Source: Rhynchonema sp. JSB1_4
Taxonomy: Eukaryota > Nematoda > Chromadorea > Monhysterida > Xyalidae
Reading direction: 5' to 3'
Assembly (NCBI GenBank): GCA_030248065.1
Contig: JASAMV010008391.1
Coordinates: 1-64,000 of the forward strand
Length of the DNA: 64,000 nucleotides
The position numbers and the translations under genes are program-made. The notes beneath the pieces were generated by a model. That model was not told where the DNA came from, searched no databases, and was given only the letters and a program-made list of their open reading frames with translations. How positions within the stretch are numbered: the first letter of the stretch is position 1; the number at the start of each line of letters is the position of its first letter. Positions 14,122 to 26,000 of the stretch are shown piece after piece.

Positions 14122-16987
14122 TCACCGATTCGGCCACATTTTGCTCGCCGTCGCACCCATTCGCTCGCGTTCCGTGTCCAACTGTAGACGACGCAGCTCG
14201 TTTTTGGGTACTGTTTTCTATTGTTTGAATTCAAATTCCAGTTAGAAGAAAATGTCTTTTTCACCTTGTACTCGAACACATCGTATTTCGCCTTGAGCAA
14301 TGCGCTTGATTTGTTCAACACCTCGTCAACGTTTGTGGCACGCTCTGATGGAATAAGGTTTATAGTTTTCCGATGTTATAAAATCAAACTGCTAACCAGA
14401 TAGGGGGATAATATGGGGTGGAACGAGTCTGGACTATACACCTGGTTTAAATCAAGTTTAAAGAATCATGTTGTTATGATGCCTATTGTTGAAAAGTATT
14501 GCAGAACAATCAAACGTCGTAATCTCTGGCCCCTTAAACGCACCAACGACCAACGTCACGCTCAACGATATTCTGTCCATTGTCAACGACCAGATTCGCA
14601 GATCCTGCACACGGGTGACACCATCGATTGAAAGTAGTGATTCGACGATTTCCGAGAAATCTATGCCTTGCAAGATGCCTGAAACAACAAGGCGAACTTG
14701 CAGCGTTTTCACGACGGGTGTGCACTGGATACAATCGGATTTTTTCAGGAATACATAGCTCTCGGACAGCGCTGCCTTGAAAATTTAGGATCACATGGCA
14801 TCAAGTAACCTTCCGCCATCACATTCAGCACATCGCGCAGCAATAACAACGACGAAATCACGGTCAATGGCACGAACACGAACGCCAGTACAAGGTCGAT
14901 CACGTCATAGTTGTGATAAAACAGCACAGAAACAGTTAATTTCATTAAGGTAGACTGCAATTCAAATTTTCCGCACAACGCAAAACGAAAGACTCGCAAG
15001 GAACGGAACCGTATGTTATCATGCCCCAACGGTATCCCACCCTAAGCATTCTTCCTCCCCTCACCGGTAGGAACCACACGACCAACGACAACGCCAATAC
15101 CAGTACACATTGCAAGGCAAACCACACAGTCAGTGCCACATAAGGACGCATGGGAATGTGCTTCAGGGTGCGGCGAAGTAGCAGACTGCGCTCACGGGCT
15201 GAAGGTTTTGGCAGATGTTTCAAACTTGGTGATCTAATCTGCGGATCGCAAGCTTGATACTGGTAGAGATCAATAGTCAACTGAAATGTAGTTGGTTCAA
15301 ATCACGTGACAAATCCTGTCGAATCCGATCATCAAGTTCAATATCAACCCACACTCTTGTTCTCACAATTCTCCAAGCATACCACCAAAATACATTATCA
15401 GCGAACTGGCGTTAATATTACAGTAACCCCCGTCACGACATACCGTACAGCGGAAATTCGGCCACAATGGATTTGTGTTGATTGAGCATCTCCTGCGCCC
15501 TTGTATCCCGATGCTGCGGCGCCACCCAGTGACCGTAACCCATCACCGATAGAACACTGCAAAATCAGGGTATTCAGTTGCGCTGTAATTATTTTCTTGA
15601 GAGTCTTCAGCCCGTGATCGGTGCTTGTGAGTTCCGATATCATACTAACGAAGTGCCCGTGCCCTGGTTAGGGAGAGTGGTTCTTGGCTGATTCTGAGCT
15701 GGTTCGCGTCCTAAAAACAACGGAAACGCTGCTAGAACTATGACAGAATTAGCAAGAGCCGAGAACCAGCTCAGAAGTCGGTGGCCACTACGTCAACAAC
15801 CTGAAACCAAATCAGGTCTGGTGGCAGGCAATATGACGCCAACAAATGTTTCACAATCCAGACAGAGCGGGACTCACACGGCGGCGAACAGCACGCCGCA
15901 ACCGGCCGTTGCCATGAACGCGATCTTGTTGGTGATGCCGTAAGTGGCCTTGATAGCGTCCTCAACGGCAAGAAACAGAGCGCCACCGACCACAGCCCAC
16001 GCAAGTAGCAACATCGCCAGCACCAGGAATAGTTCTGAAAAATTAATTATGCAGCGTCGTCGCTTTAGACGTCCGTTTCGCCCTCTTTTTTCGGCAGGCG
16101 GCCGGTGTACCAGGTTATCATCAGTATTAGAATGCACCAGAATAAACCAACCGTCAGCACTAAACTAACCAATTTTATACTTCCTATAATTAGCCAGTCG
16201 ACTCGTGGGTCTGCCGGCACATTGAAGTAGAAAGGCGAGGAACAGTAGTCGCGAGAACAGTACCATAAACGCAGTGCTGTTGACAAACAGACACAAACTG
16301 TACGAAAAGCAGGCGCCTGAGGAAAAAATCGAAGAAATATTGACGGCAATTCTTGGGGTGGACTCGAAACTTTGACTTCTGACTGCCGGCGGTTTTCTAA
16401 ACCGCACTGAACTACATATGTATAGGCAATCCGCCAGCTCATGGCACTGGCGCACACAGGCTGCATGCTACATTACTGCCGTCAATGAATGCATCTATTC
16501 TCTGCAGTTATCCGTTGAAATCTTCCATCCCTTCTCTTTTCAGTCAGTTCAATCGTCAACTCTTTTCAGTGGGCAAAGCGCAATACTCGATACATCAATT
16601 CGAAGTCACGCGTATTGAGCTGTCAATATTGGCACTCTCCCCCTATATCTATCTATCCGTTGAAACATCCCCAAATTTTGCAACAATGCAGAATAGTGTT
16701 ATGTCAACTAGCAAATGATAACCGGATAAATTAAAAAGCGGTCATCAAAGTATGACACCCGCTCAAAGTGTACATTTTGTTTAGAAAATGGCGTGTGCTG
16801 CTGCGCATGCGCTGTGTGTATAAAAAGTGCCATGAGCCGATGGATTACCCATATACCTGCGCAGCACACAACAACGCTAACCAACAATTGTGCCAACTAT
16901 AAAAACAACAGCGATGAAGCCGCAGAACAACAGCAGATTGCGTGCACGCGCCAATGCTTCGCGGTCAACGTCCCTGGCGTATAGTAC
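14122..16987 (-). CDS. cation diffusion facilitator (SLC30/ZnT)-like protein, degenerate metal site
   Basis: Nine exons on the minus strand give at least 358 residues: 16987-16882, 16316-16170, 16034-15878, 15556-15444, 15198-15065, 14954-14810, 14678-14544, 14344-14265 and 14181-14122 (TGA). Phases agree throughout. Six hydrophobic segments fit the CDF fold: TM1 RNLLLFCGFIAVVFIVGTI, TM2 LFVNSTAFMVLFSRLLFLAF, TM3 LVLAMLLLAWAVVGGALF, TM4 IAFMATAGCGVLFAAV, TM5 VALTVWFALQCVLVLALSL, TM6 DVIDLVLAFVFVPLTVI. A typical CDF C-terminal domain follows (DFSEIVESLLSIDGVTRVQD, then LRIWSL). The metal-binding His/Asp pairs expected in TM2 and TM5 are absent, so it may be a non-transporting partner, as known for ZnT6. 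The N-terminal exon was not found; an open frame at 17117-17362 on the same strand is a weak candidate. Confidence 0.8.
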
Positions 16988-17848
16988 CTTGTGTGTGAAA
17001 CATCAAAAACTCTGTCACATAGCACGGTGTTGACTGACACATACGTATAGTGCAGCCACGTGCTCATGAGACGACTCTTTTTAAAGTTTGCTTGGCCAGA
17101 TTAAAAAATGCGCCGGTTACACGGGTTTTCTCAAACAAAAGAAAGAGATTGGGCCCAGAGACATGATGACAAGTTCCAGCTGACTGACCTCTATTTGTTG
17201 CGTGCTTACGCGAACAGCAAAATCGTTCAACACACAAATGTTTTGGGAGTCGAAAGGGAATTGACGCACCGAGGTGGAGAGCGAGTTTTTAAAAAATACA
17301 TGCATTTCTCTTTCTTTCATTTCGGGAATGCGTGGAACCGGAACATTATTGGATCCGTTCAAGTCAACTTCAAAATAAGTCGTCTCATGAGTTCGTGGCT
17401 GAACTATATATTACATACATTCTATTTCGCAGATGAAATGAGATGAAGCAAACGTGAAACACACGACTCTGCAGAGGATTGCCATTTGGAATTTAGATTC
17501 TTGGATTCAGTATTGGCACATATACACGTATGTAAACATGTCTACGAAAGTGTAACAAACTCAAAGCGACTCGCACATCGGACTTTACACATAATTTTGA
17601 TATTGTAATTGGACACTCGGTTAGGTTCTGTTCTGTCCTGTTATCAAGCATTGTGAGCTCCTATTGGGTTTCTGCGGTTGTACAGTGCAATTCCAAACTT
17701 AGGTGTCGCGCCCCTAACTGACCTGTTGTCCTCCCTGCTGATTGGCTGTATCGGCGGATGGAGGAATTTTGTAATGCGCAAATCCGGAACCACTGCTGAC
17801 GTCATCAGAAAGACGGGTGCCGGTCATAGTCCTAAGAGACACGGACAA

Positions 17849-17973
17849 AACGGTGGTGGAAAAAACAACGGAGAATAACTGCGGTGGAAAAACAGCGGGA
17901 AAAAGAGCGGCTAAAAAAACAGCGAGAAAAAAACAGCTGAAAGAAAAGCAGCGGGCATGAAAAAACAGCGCGT
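17849..17973. repeat. degenerate AACAGCGG-A-rich tandem array
   Basis: About eight units of the type (A)nACAGCGGG(A)n, roughly 13-17 bp each, repeat head to tail with point changes. The array is the inverted counterpart of 18128-18252. Confidence 0.65.
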
Positions 17974-18127
17974 TCCGAAATTCGTCTACATTTTACGAAA
18001 GCGGTGTTCTATTTTGCGAATTTGTGTCCCGGTACCGGTTCAGCATCAGCTTAGATTTCTTTAAAAGGCTGTACATATTAAACTTAGCCGCATCTAGGTA
18101 TACATAGTTGTATTGGTTTCGGATTTC

Positions 18128-18252
18128 GAAACCTGCTGTTATTGTACCCGCTGTTTCCCCCCGCTGTTATTTTCCACCGCTGTTTCTGCCCGGCTGTTTT
18201 TCCTCTGCTGTTTTCGCCCCCCATTTTTTCCGCCGCTGTTTTATCCGCCACA
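18128..18252. repeat. degenerate CCGCTGTTTT tandem array (inverted partner)
   Basis: Eight or so units of C-rich DNA followed by CGCTGTT and T/C-rich spacers. This is the reverse complement of the array at 17849-17973, so the two could pair into a long imperfect hairpin with a loop of about 150 bp. Confidence 0.65.
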
Positions 18253-19523
18253 CGTCCCGAAGTAGCGAACGTTTGGAATCCTATTTACGGCTAACTGTAT
18301 TAAACAATAAACAATTTTTAAACTTCTTATTCACCCATACGAAATCGGTTTTGGATCCTCATTCAACCGCTGCTGTCTCGGCTCTGTCATTTTTATTGTC
18401 TTGCAGCGATTGGTCAAATTATAACTTTCAATTTCGCTATTTCGTCAAAAATGTTCACATTCACATGCTGTCGCTGGCAGCTGCCCTCTTGTCTTTATTG
18501 ACGTTTAAAATCGTTTCACATGTCGCTTCAATCGAATACCTTTGTGGTCAGGAACTGAAATAAAAAACCAAAATTATATGGAAACCAAACTTTAAAATTG
18601 TCGTTGTTTAGACAAAGCAAACCCGTTCGAAACAAGGGAACAGACCGAGGTTATGCACCGGCATGGGAGCGATTTGGAGTTTGAAAACAGGAAAATATTA
18701 TGGTTGTGCATTTGTACAATGTTTGGGCAGCAACGCCCCAAAACGTACAGCACACTTCAACAGCCAGGAAAGTAGAATACAAAAACGGTCCATACGTTGG
18801 TCATGCAACAGAGCAAAATCTGATGTGTTGCAGTCTGCATGTTATTCAGTCAGTTTTGGTTTCCTTGCATGCCATTTGTTGAGTACGGCATTGCAAGACG
18901 GAAAGTATGGGCATTTTTCTGCACAAGCACCCGGACTTTTCTGGTTAGTTCCCATTCCCACCTTGCAAAGTCATCTGGATCGTGTCTCGGGCATGGCTCA
19001 TGCCTCATGCTACACATTACTTTGAAACTCCACTGTTTTCATTCAGATCACAGTTAAATTTACCTTTTTTCTCCACAATCTCACAGTGCTGATTATCTGC
19101 ATTTTGCTCAACTATGTAGTAAAGTTAGTGGAATTTCAATTAAAGTTGTTTTCACGACGAAAGTCTTGTTAATTTGTGGTGGTAGTAGTTTGACCTGACG
19201 CATTCAATTTAAAAAAACCTCAATGTCAAAAGTCAAGTTTTTACTGTTTTCATGCTGTTGTGGTTTTTGTAAGCACTCTGCCAGCACAGACAACACATTT
19301 GTATAGTCCGACCAATTGCTCATGGAACCGATTTTTTAACTGGCCTGGTGAGATTTTGCTGGTCCTCCGTAGCTCGATTCACAGAGAAAAGGACACTTTT
19401 CTCTGGGAATCGGATCTGCAGAGGAGCAGCAGAATGGGAGGTCAGCCAACCGAAAAAAAAGCGTCTCATGAGCAGTTGGACAGACTTATATAATAACCAT
19501 ACTGTATTTCGTCAAATGGAAGC

Positions 19524-19596
19524 TTCTATTAGAGGGAACTTCAGTTAGAGGAAATACGGAGCGTATTTCCTCTAATTGAAATCCCTTCTAATAGAA
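19524..19596. repeat. 35-bp-arm palindrome
   Basis: The arms at 19524-19558 and 19562-19596 are imperfect reverse complements (about 32 of 35 positions). Each arm contains TTCTATTAGA and AGAGGAAATACG. The loop is only three bases. Probably a small foldback element. Confidence 0.7.
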
Positions 19597-20767
19597 ACCC
19601 CCTGCGACAACTTAAGATTGCGCTGTGGGCCCTAACTACACCGTGAACGGACCTGAAAGAATTGTACGATCCATGGAAACAGTTCGGTTCTATTCCCAAC
19701 AGTCTTGCCATTCTGTTGCACGTGCGCATTCAACGTCGACTGCCACCATGCGCCAGCCAATCCAGTTTTCTTATTTACCGCTACACACGTCCTTTCTGGA
19801 CAAAACTGCTTGCTGGTTGATACAGTTTTCGGTGGCCCTTCAGTTTTATGGGTGTGTCGAGCGAGTAACTCGGCACCTGCAAAAGGCATGCATTAGAGTA
19901 AACACCACTAGCAACGTGTCAATTAATTGAGAGGTTTTTTGGTTAACCGTTGTGTACTGCCATGTTTTCAAAAACCATGGTTGCAAACCAAGGGCATCGT
20001 GAAGGTGCTGTGGTTTATTCGGCGATTTGACAAAGGTACCTTGATTCATCCGGATAAAATGGTGATAGAGAATAGTCTCAAATGTTTCACAGAGAAATGT
20101 GACAAAAACGAATGAAATTCACCGGAAAATCATTTCGACATGAAGGACATCAGTCACTCTTTTCATTTTCAACGATTGCCCTTTTCAACACACCAATGAT
20201 CGAAAAAGAAAACTGCACAATTAAGTGCTGCATGATATCACGTTTTTTTGCAAGATGAAAATGAATTTGAAGGCATCGGCAGCTATAGCTGCACATGAAA
20301 AGTGGGGATCAAAAGTCAAGTATTAATATTCTGGCGGAAATTCAAGTTAAGAAAATATTGGCAAAATGTCGAGATAAAATGATCGTTTCACTTTAATTCA
20401 AGTTTCGTCCTGTTTTTCACGCAATTTCGGTGGCATTTGTTGGTCATTTTTTACCTCGGTTTCGTTCTGTTTTGGTGAGTTCTCAACTTTGGTCGCAGTT
20501 TCAATTCTTGCGATGTCCTTGGTAGGTGAATGGCAGGGACAGTGTTCGTTTGAACTGAAAACGATGGGCTGGCTGGTGTTTCACAAAAGCAGAAAATGCA
20601 AGCCGCTAAACAAGTTTGTCATCATACACAAGTGCGCAGAAGTTGTGACAACATTTTGCGTTTGTTGTCGAGGATTCTCACGAACATCAACAAGGCGAAA
20701 CAGGCAAAAAGATCGTATTCGTAACGACAAAATTTTATGCTCGGTTGTGGCTTCGGACAAGTTTGTT

Positions 20768-22284
20768 TCAGCATTTTAAAATGTACAAAGCAACAGTCAC
20801 CAACCAGCTGGTGTACGTATCGAGATCGTCACAACAACTGCATTGACTCTCACTGGCTGTTGTCCATTGAGGCGTGCCAATGCCGGTCCCAACGAACACC
20901 TTCAATGGGTCAAACTCAAAGATTACTTTTTTTGCTTGTAAGTAAAATACAAGGCACAAAACAAAACATACCGGTTTTGGTTTCATTGCTGTTGTTGTGG
21001 TGACTGATGTCGGTTGTGGATGGTCATCGCTGTCCGTCGCTGATAACGATACTGAGCTGACACGCAGGGCACGACGGATGTCGAAGAATTCTGCATTGTT
21101 TTTGGTTACATGTACTTGGTTTGTTTCATATTATGGATGGTATCATGTGCCGAGGATGACCTGATGCACCATCCGGAGAACAAGGTAGCCAAGCACACTG
21201 TACTTTACATATGTTGCAGTTTCACAGCTTTTAAACTGATGAATTACCAATTGCTATTACTACATACTAGCCTTTTACACATTGCTGCTGTCATCAACGT
21301 CTGCAAATTTGAAACATCATCAAATGTGAATACTCACTTTCGATGGTCACCGGCGGTCGTTGCTTGAAGCTTTTGCTCAGCTGAGTTCTCTCATCATTCA
21401 ACATCTGACAAAAAGCTTGTGAATAAAAATTATCATAATTTTGTCGCAAAGTTCAAAATGTGCACGAACGTACATCATTCTGTTTTCGATTTCTTGATCT
21501 TGGATCAATCCTTGTCTTCAGATAACGCCACACGATCAGCACGCCAATCAGCAGCAACGCGTGCGCGCCCGCCATTCCGAACAGGGCGAATGCGGTGGTT
21601 GAAATACCTTAGCAGAAACATCTGATCCGGCAAAGGGCATTTGTCATCAGTTTCAACCAGTAGTCAGCAGGCGAACTCACTGCGGGAATCAACCTCCAAC
21701 GGTCTGAGCCAGAAATTCCATGTATCTTGTGTTGACACAAATACTGAAAATTATAAATACTAAGTCGAAGCTTGATAATTGTTGATTATCATATGACAAT
21801 GACGCACGAGTTGAAAATCTGAACTAGGATTTACCGATTCCCAAAATCAAATAGCAGCTGAGAAGCACCATGTGCTGACAAGCGTGCACGGTGAGCATGC
21901 GAAACATCGTGGGGTAGTTCTCTCGCTGAAATTGTTGATTTTGTGCAAACTAAAAAGAAGCTCAGAAAAAGAAATATATATTGAATACCAACGTGTAGTT
22001 CACTGAACGCAATTATGAGTGACTTGCTAATGAAAATAGACATGATAGCGCCGGTGCACCACAAACAGGCTAGGGGCACATGGTGTAGTTGATTGGCTAA
22101 CAACAATAGCGGGGCAAATGGGAAGGCTGAAATGCAAAATTGAATTGAGCTGAAAAATAGATTGTAGAAAAAATAATTTCCACCAACTTATGCCGATCTG
22201 CATCAAAATCACCAGAATCATGATTACAGGCCAGAGCAGCGGTCTGGGAATGGGTTGTGGCGGGTACAGATTGGCTGCGAACAT
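20768..22284 (-). CDS. four-helix membrane protein of unknown family
   Basis: Seven phase-consistent exons: 22284-22188 (ATG), 22126-21993, 21925-21835, 21743-21681, 21607-21474, 21404-21338 and 21090-20768 (TGA), about 302 residues. Hydrophobic segments are LLWPVIMILVILMQIGI, LACLWCTGAIMSIFI, HMVLLSCYLILGIG and HALLLIGVLIVW. A short loop (STQDTWNFWLRPLE) lies between TM3 and TM4. The cytoplasmic-type tail is basic, then rich in Ser, Asp and Thr (VSSVSLSATDSDDHPQPTSV). The last exon may instead stop at a GTATGT donor at 20971 and continue elsewhere; the read-through adds a further hydrophobic stretch. I do not recognise the family. TMEM192 was considered and does not fit well. Confidence 0.6.
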
Positions 22285-23099
22285 GATGATGATAAGATGT
22301 TCTTGTTACTTGTTGCGGAATTGTCAGTTGAAAACGGTGTAAAATGATGATCGAAACAAGACTTACAAATGTGGTCAACGTTGTGATCCATTTCATTATG
22401 TATTCTTTCACTCATAGTGACCGGTTGATGTTTCACATGCTGGGAGGCATGCATGCAGTATTTTGACACCTTCCAAGCACCACACTCCATGAAATGTCTG
22501 ATTCATACTGTGTGGCAAACAAGTAGTACCTGGGAGAAAATCAGATGTGTTGGTCCACGAGGAAGACACTTTTTATATGTAAAAAGCGCGCCAACCGAGT
22601 ACAGAGTGGTAAAACGCTCATGAAAGAATCAAAGGGACAATCATGAATAGAGATCTACAATGTAAAGGAAATCCCTTTGTTGATTATTGCCCCACTATTA
22701 CTCAAATGGGTAGGCAAATTAACAAAATCTGTTTCATCAGGAAGTAATACAATAAACATGATAAAATTCTATTAAAAAACTGATACACGTACGATAAGTT
22801 CATAAGAGTAGCAAGGCTGAATAAATAGGGGTACCCATAATCGAGATAACATAATAAAATTGCAGTAATTTAACATTTTTATGAATCACAATTCACAACT
22901 GAACATCTAACCCTTGACAATAATTATAACACCTCAGAAATGCACAACAATTGAAAAAAACCCGAATCTCAGTCTACATACGCAATGTGGTGCCCATTGA
23001 TCTCGATATTTATAAAAACAAAAGGATTCTAACTATAAAAATAAATAAGAGACACAATCAGCAGAATAATTAAAATGGAAGAGAAAATAAACAGAATAA
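22285..23099. other. intergenic
   Basis: AT-rich DNA, probably promoter of the upstream minus-strand gene and 3' UTR of the SLC35F6 gene. The motif TTGATGTTTCACATGC lies near 22425. No coding sequence was seen. Confidence 0.5.
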
Positions 23100-26000
23100 T
23101 CACGCCACCACTTCATTGTCGTGATCGGGGTCCTGATCTTGGTCGGGCACCAGCGGTGAAGTGTCGTCCAATCTGTTAGCACCCCAGAATGGGAAACAAC
23201 AGTTGAGTGCCCAGCCTGAAAATACACTTTTGTTGTCCAGGACGGCGCTAAGCCAGTCGTAGTTGTTGCAGTTTATGGCCGTACCGACAAGCCAAAAATG
23301 AGTAGCGTGTGACGAAGCTTGGTACAAAAATAAGAAAACATCAACCTTTGCTATCGAGCCAGGGCAGCAGTCTCGTGCGTATCCACGGCCCGAATATGAG
23401 ATCGTTATAGAGGAACATGCCGAGAATGAGCACAACAAAGCCGACAACCTGCAAGCATTTGGTCTGGGTTTCGTCTCTGCAAAATAATCACCCGAATGTT
23501 GACACAGGGCACGATCTACCCCGAACCCACCGTGAGCCACACGAATTTCTGCCAGAGCAACGCCAGACTGACCACCCAGATGACCAACGTGCGCACACTG
23601 TCCAGCACCATACGTGTCGTCGCTGACAGCTCCTTGGTGACGCTGATGCCGGCAAAGTTGAAGAATGCTATGCTGCAAAGTTTAGAGAGAAATTCAATTA
23701 AATTTATGGTATGTCCCTGTTGGGTTGTTGTGATGCTCACGAATGGCGCTTTGAAGCTGTCAAACACAAGGGACAGCCAGTTCGATCGCACTACGCACAT
23801 AAATGATATCGCGGCACTTGTCACCAGTGGTGTCGTTGGGGGGGGAACGTGGGGGGGTTGCCCCCCTAGTATCCGGTATCTTGATTTCTTCACCCAGCGG
23901 TATCCGATATCCTGACTTTCTGTCCAGGGGTATCCTACCCTAAAATTTTTCCGAAAACCGTAAAAATCGCCCATTTTTACCTCTAAAATGCTCAAAATCG
24001 CTTGCTAGCGCAAGCATAACCCCAAAAATGACCGTTTTTGCGCTTCCAACACCAATTTTGCTCAATTTTCCTCTAAAAAATTGAGCTTTTTTAACACCCC
24101 CCCCCCGGGTATCCAAGATTTTTTATTTTGGGAGGCCGCCTCCCTGGTGTCCGAGATTTTTCATTTTGGGTATCCGGTGTCCGAAAAGTTTGGATTTTGG
24201 GTATCCGGTATTCTGACTTTTTGATTTCCCAACGACACCACTGCTTGTCACCAAATAAACTGAGAAGTTTGAGTGGAAAAAGAACTAAATTCCATGTTTT
24301 GAGCAGCAACTTGCACTAAAAACGGGAAACTGACACAACTGATGGCATCCTTCACCCAACAACCCTACCTAATAATGGTGCCGACCAAAGCGACAGCGAT
24401 CAACGGTTGTTCGATGATTTGTTGGAATGCGAATGGCACGTCTTCGAGCACAAAATCGGGATTGTGCGAAAATTGAGGACCGACTTTGATCCAGTGCATC
24501 GGGATGATTAGAACAGACAGCGTGACCATGCCGAATAGACCTGTGGTGGGGAACAATGATTATTTTTGGCGCATTTGGTGGTCAGCGTGATCGTAGGTTG
24601 CTTGATTCGTTTATCGTTTTTGTATATTGTAGCTGGTTATGCGATTCAAACACGCCGTGCTCGTACTAGCACAATTTAACGCTTATTCCTGGTTCTGCTA
24701 AACACATTTATCCTTCACCAACCTTCCAATCCAACAGCCAACAACGGCGGCACGTCATACTTCATCACGTATTTCTGTTCGTACACCATCTGACACGCGA
24801 CAATCACTTGAGCGACCACGATCAGAAGATCACCTAAAACTCGTTTCAAGCGCTTGTTATTTTTGGTTCATAGCGACGTGGCTAACTTGTGGTTTAATTA
24901 CCCGTTGCCGTCTCTCACTGGCTTGCACTTTTGTGCGCAGCAGTGATGGTTTACTTGAGCAATAAGCTCTCGAGGTCCTTTTTGGAGGTCAATTGGCCAG
25001 AGGCGTTCGCACCGACGAGGCCTGGCATCTCGCCCGTCTGCGAAAACAGGCCGAAACGAGCAAAACTCACTGCTGCTACATTATCATATATGTTACAAGA
25101 AATGCTAAGACCAACCAATGAGCACGTTTTTAGCGTCCTGAGGGTCCGAATCACCAAAAAGAATGTCTGCGAGTCCCACCACGACCAATCCAACCAGCAC
25201 CGTGCACATGCCCAACCAGCGGAACGGGCGCAGTTTGGCGCCGAGGAAGAACGTCGACAGCAGACCGGTGAAGATGATTACCGAACCTATAAGCTTTTTG
25301 AAATCTTGGCTGATTTTTACAGGCAAACGTGTCGTAAAATGATTTCTAACGACTGACCCTAACGAAATTATAACTGTTCGCGACCAGTCAATTATCAGAC
25401 ACTTATCAAAGACCAATCAAAAACCTCCGAACAGAGACGTGCGATCATTTAAAGCGGACGACAAAATAACAGAACAACGCCCCAACTGCTCACCTCTCAA
25501 CATCTGAAAGCTGGACGCGTAGGTCATGTTGAGTCCGACATACATGATCGACGTGCCACACATGTCACACAGCGCTGCTGGCAGAAACACGAATGGATTG
25601 AAATGCGGCAGTTGTGGCGGACCGTCGTCGATTGGGCCTGCAGGCACGTGACGGTGACAGTCAAATGAGAAAACAGCTATCAAGTCGACTGGCAATTTAC
25701 ACATACAGTAGTTGCTTTTCGGTTTACGTTGGAATGATTGCGCGCCGCGCTTATTTTATGCATTTTTATTGTCTATCATTTATTAAGCAAATTATTTTGT
25801 AAAAAGAACATGAACGACGCACCCAAATCAATATCCGTAAATCCGCTGTTGCGCCGATAACGCCACATTTTGTACGAATAAACAATGAAGAAGGCAAACA
25901 AACACGAGAATTCACCGATGAACATGCACACGGCCTGCAAAGAGATAAACTTGTGGCGGTGAGGTGACCCATAAAATAAAATCGCTCAAGTTGCTTGGAC

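Larger units (their letters stand above)
16988..20767. other. gap with repeats, no supported gene
   Basis: No recognised gene. It holds two oppositely oriented AACAGCGG arrays (17849-17973 and 18128-18252), a small palindrome (19524-19596), and GAAACATC at 16998. The minus-strand open frame at 17117-17362 could be an upstream exon of the CDF gene but has no family match. Confidence 0.45.

Noticed and set aside
22224..22490. Additional minus-strand frames upstream of the four-helix protein
   Set aside because: They are other-frame readings of the ATG exon at 22284 and its 5' flank.
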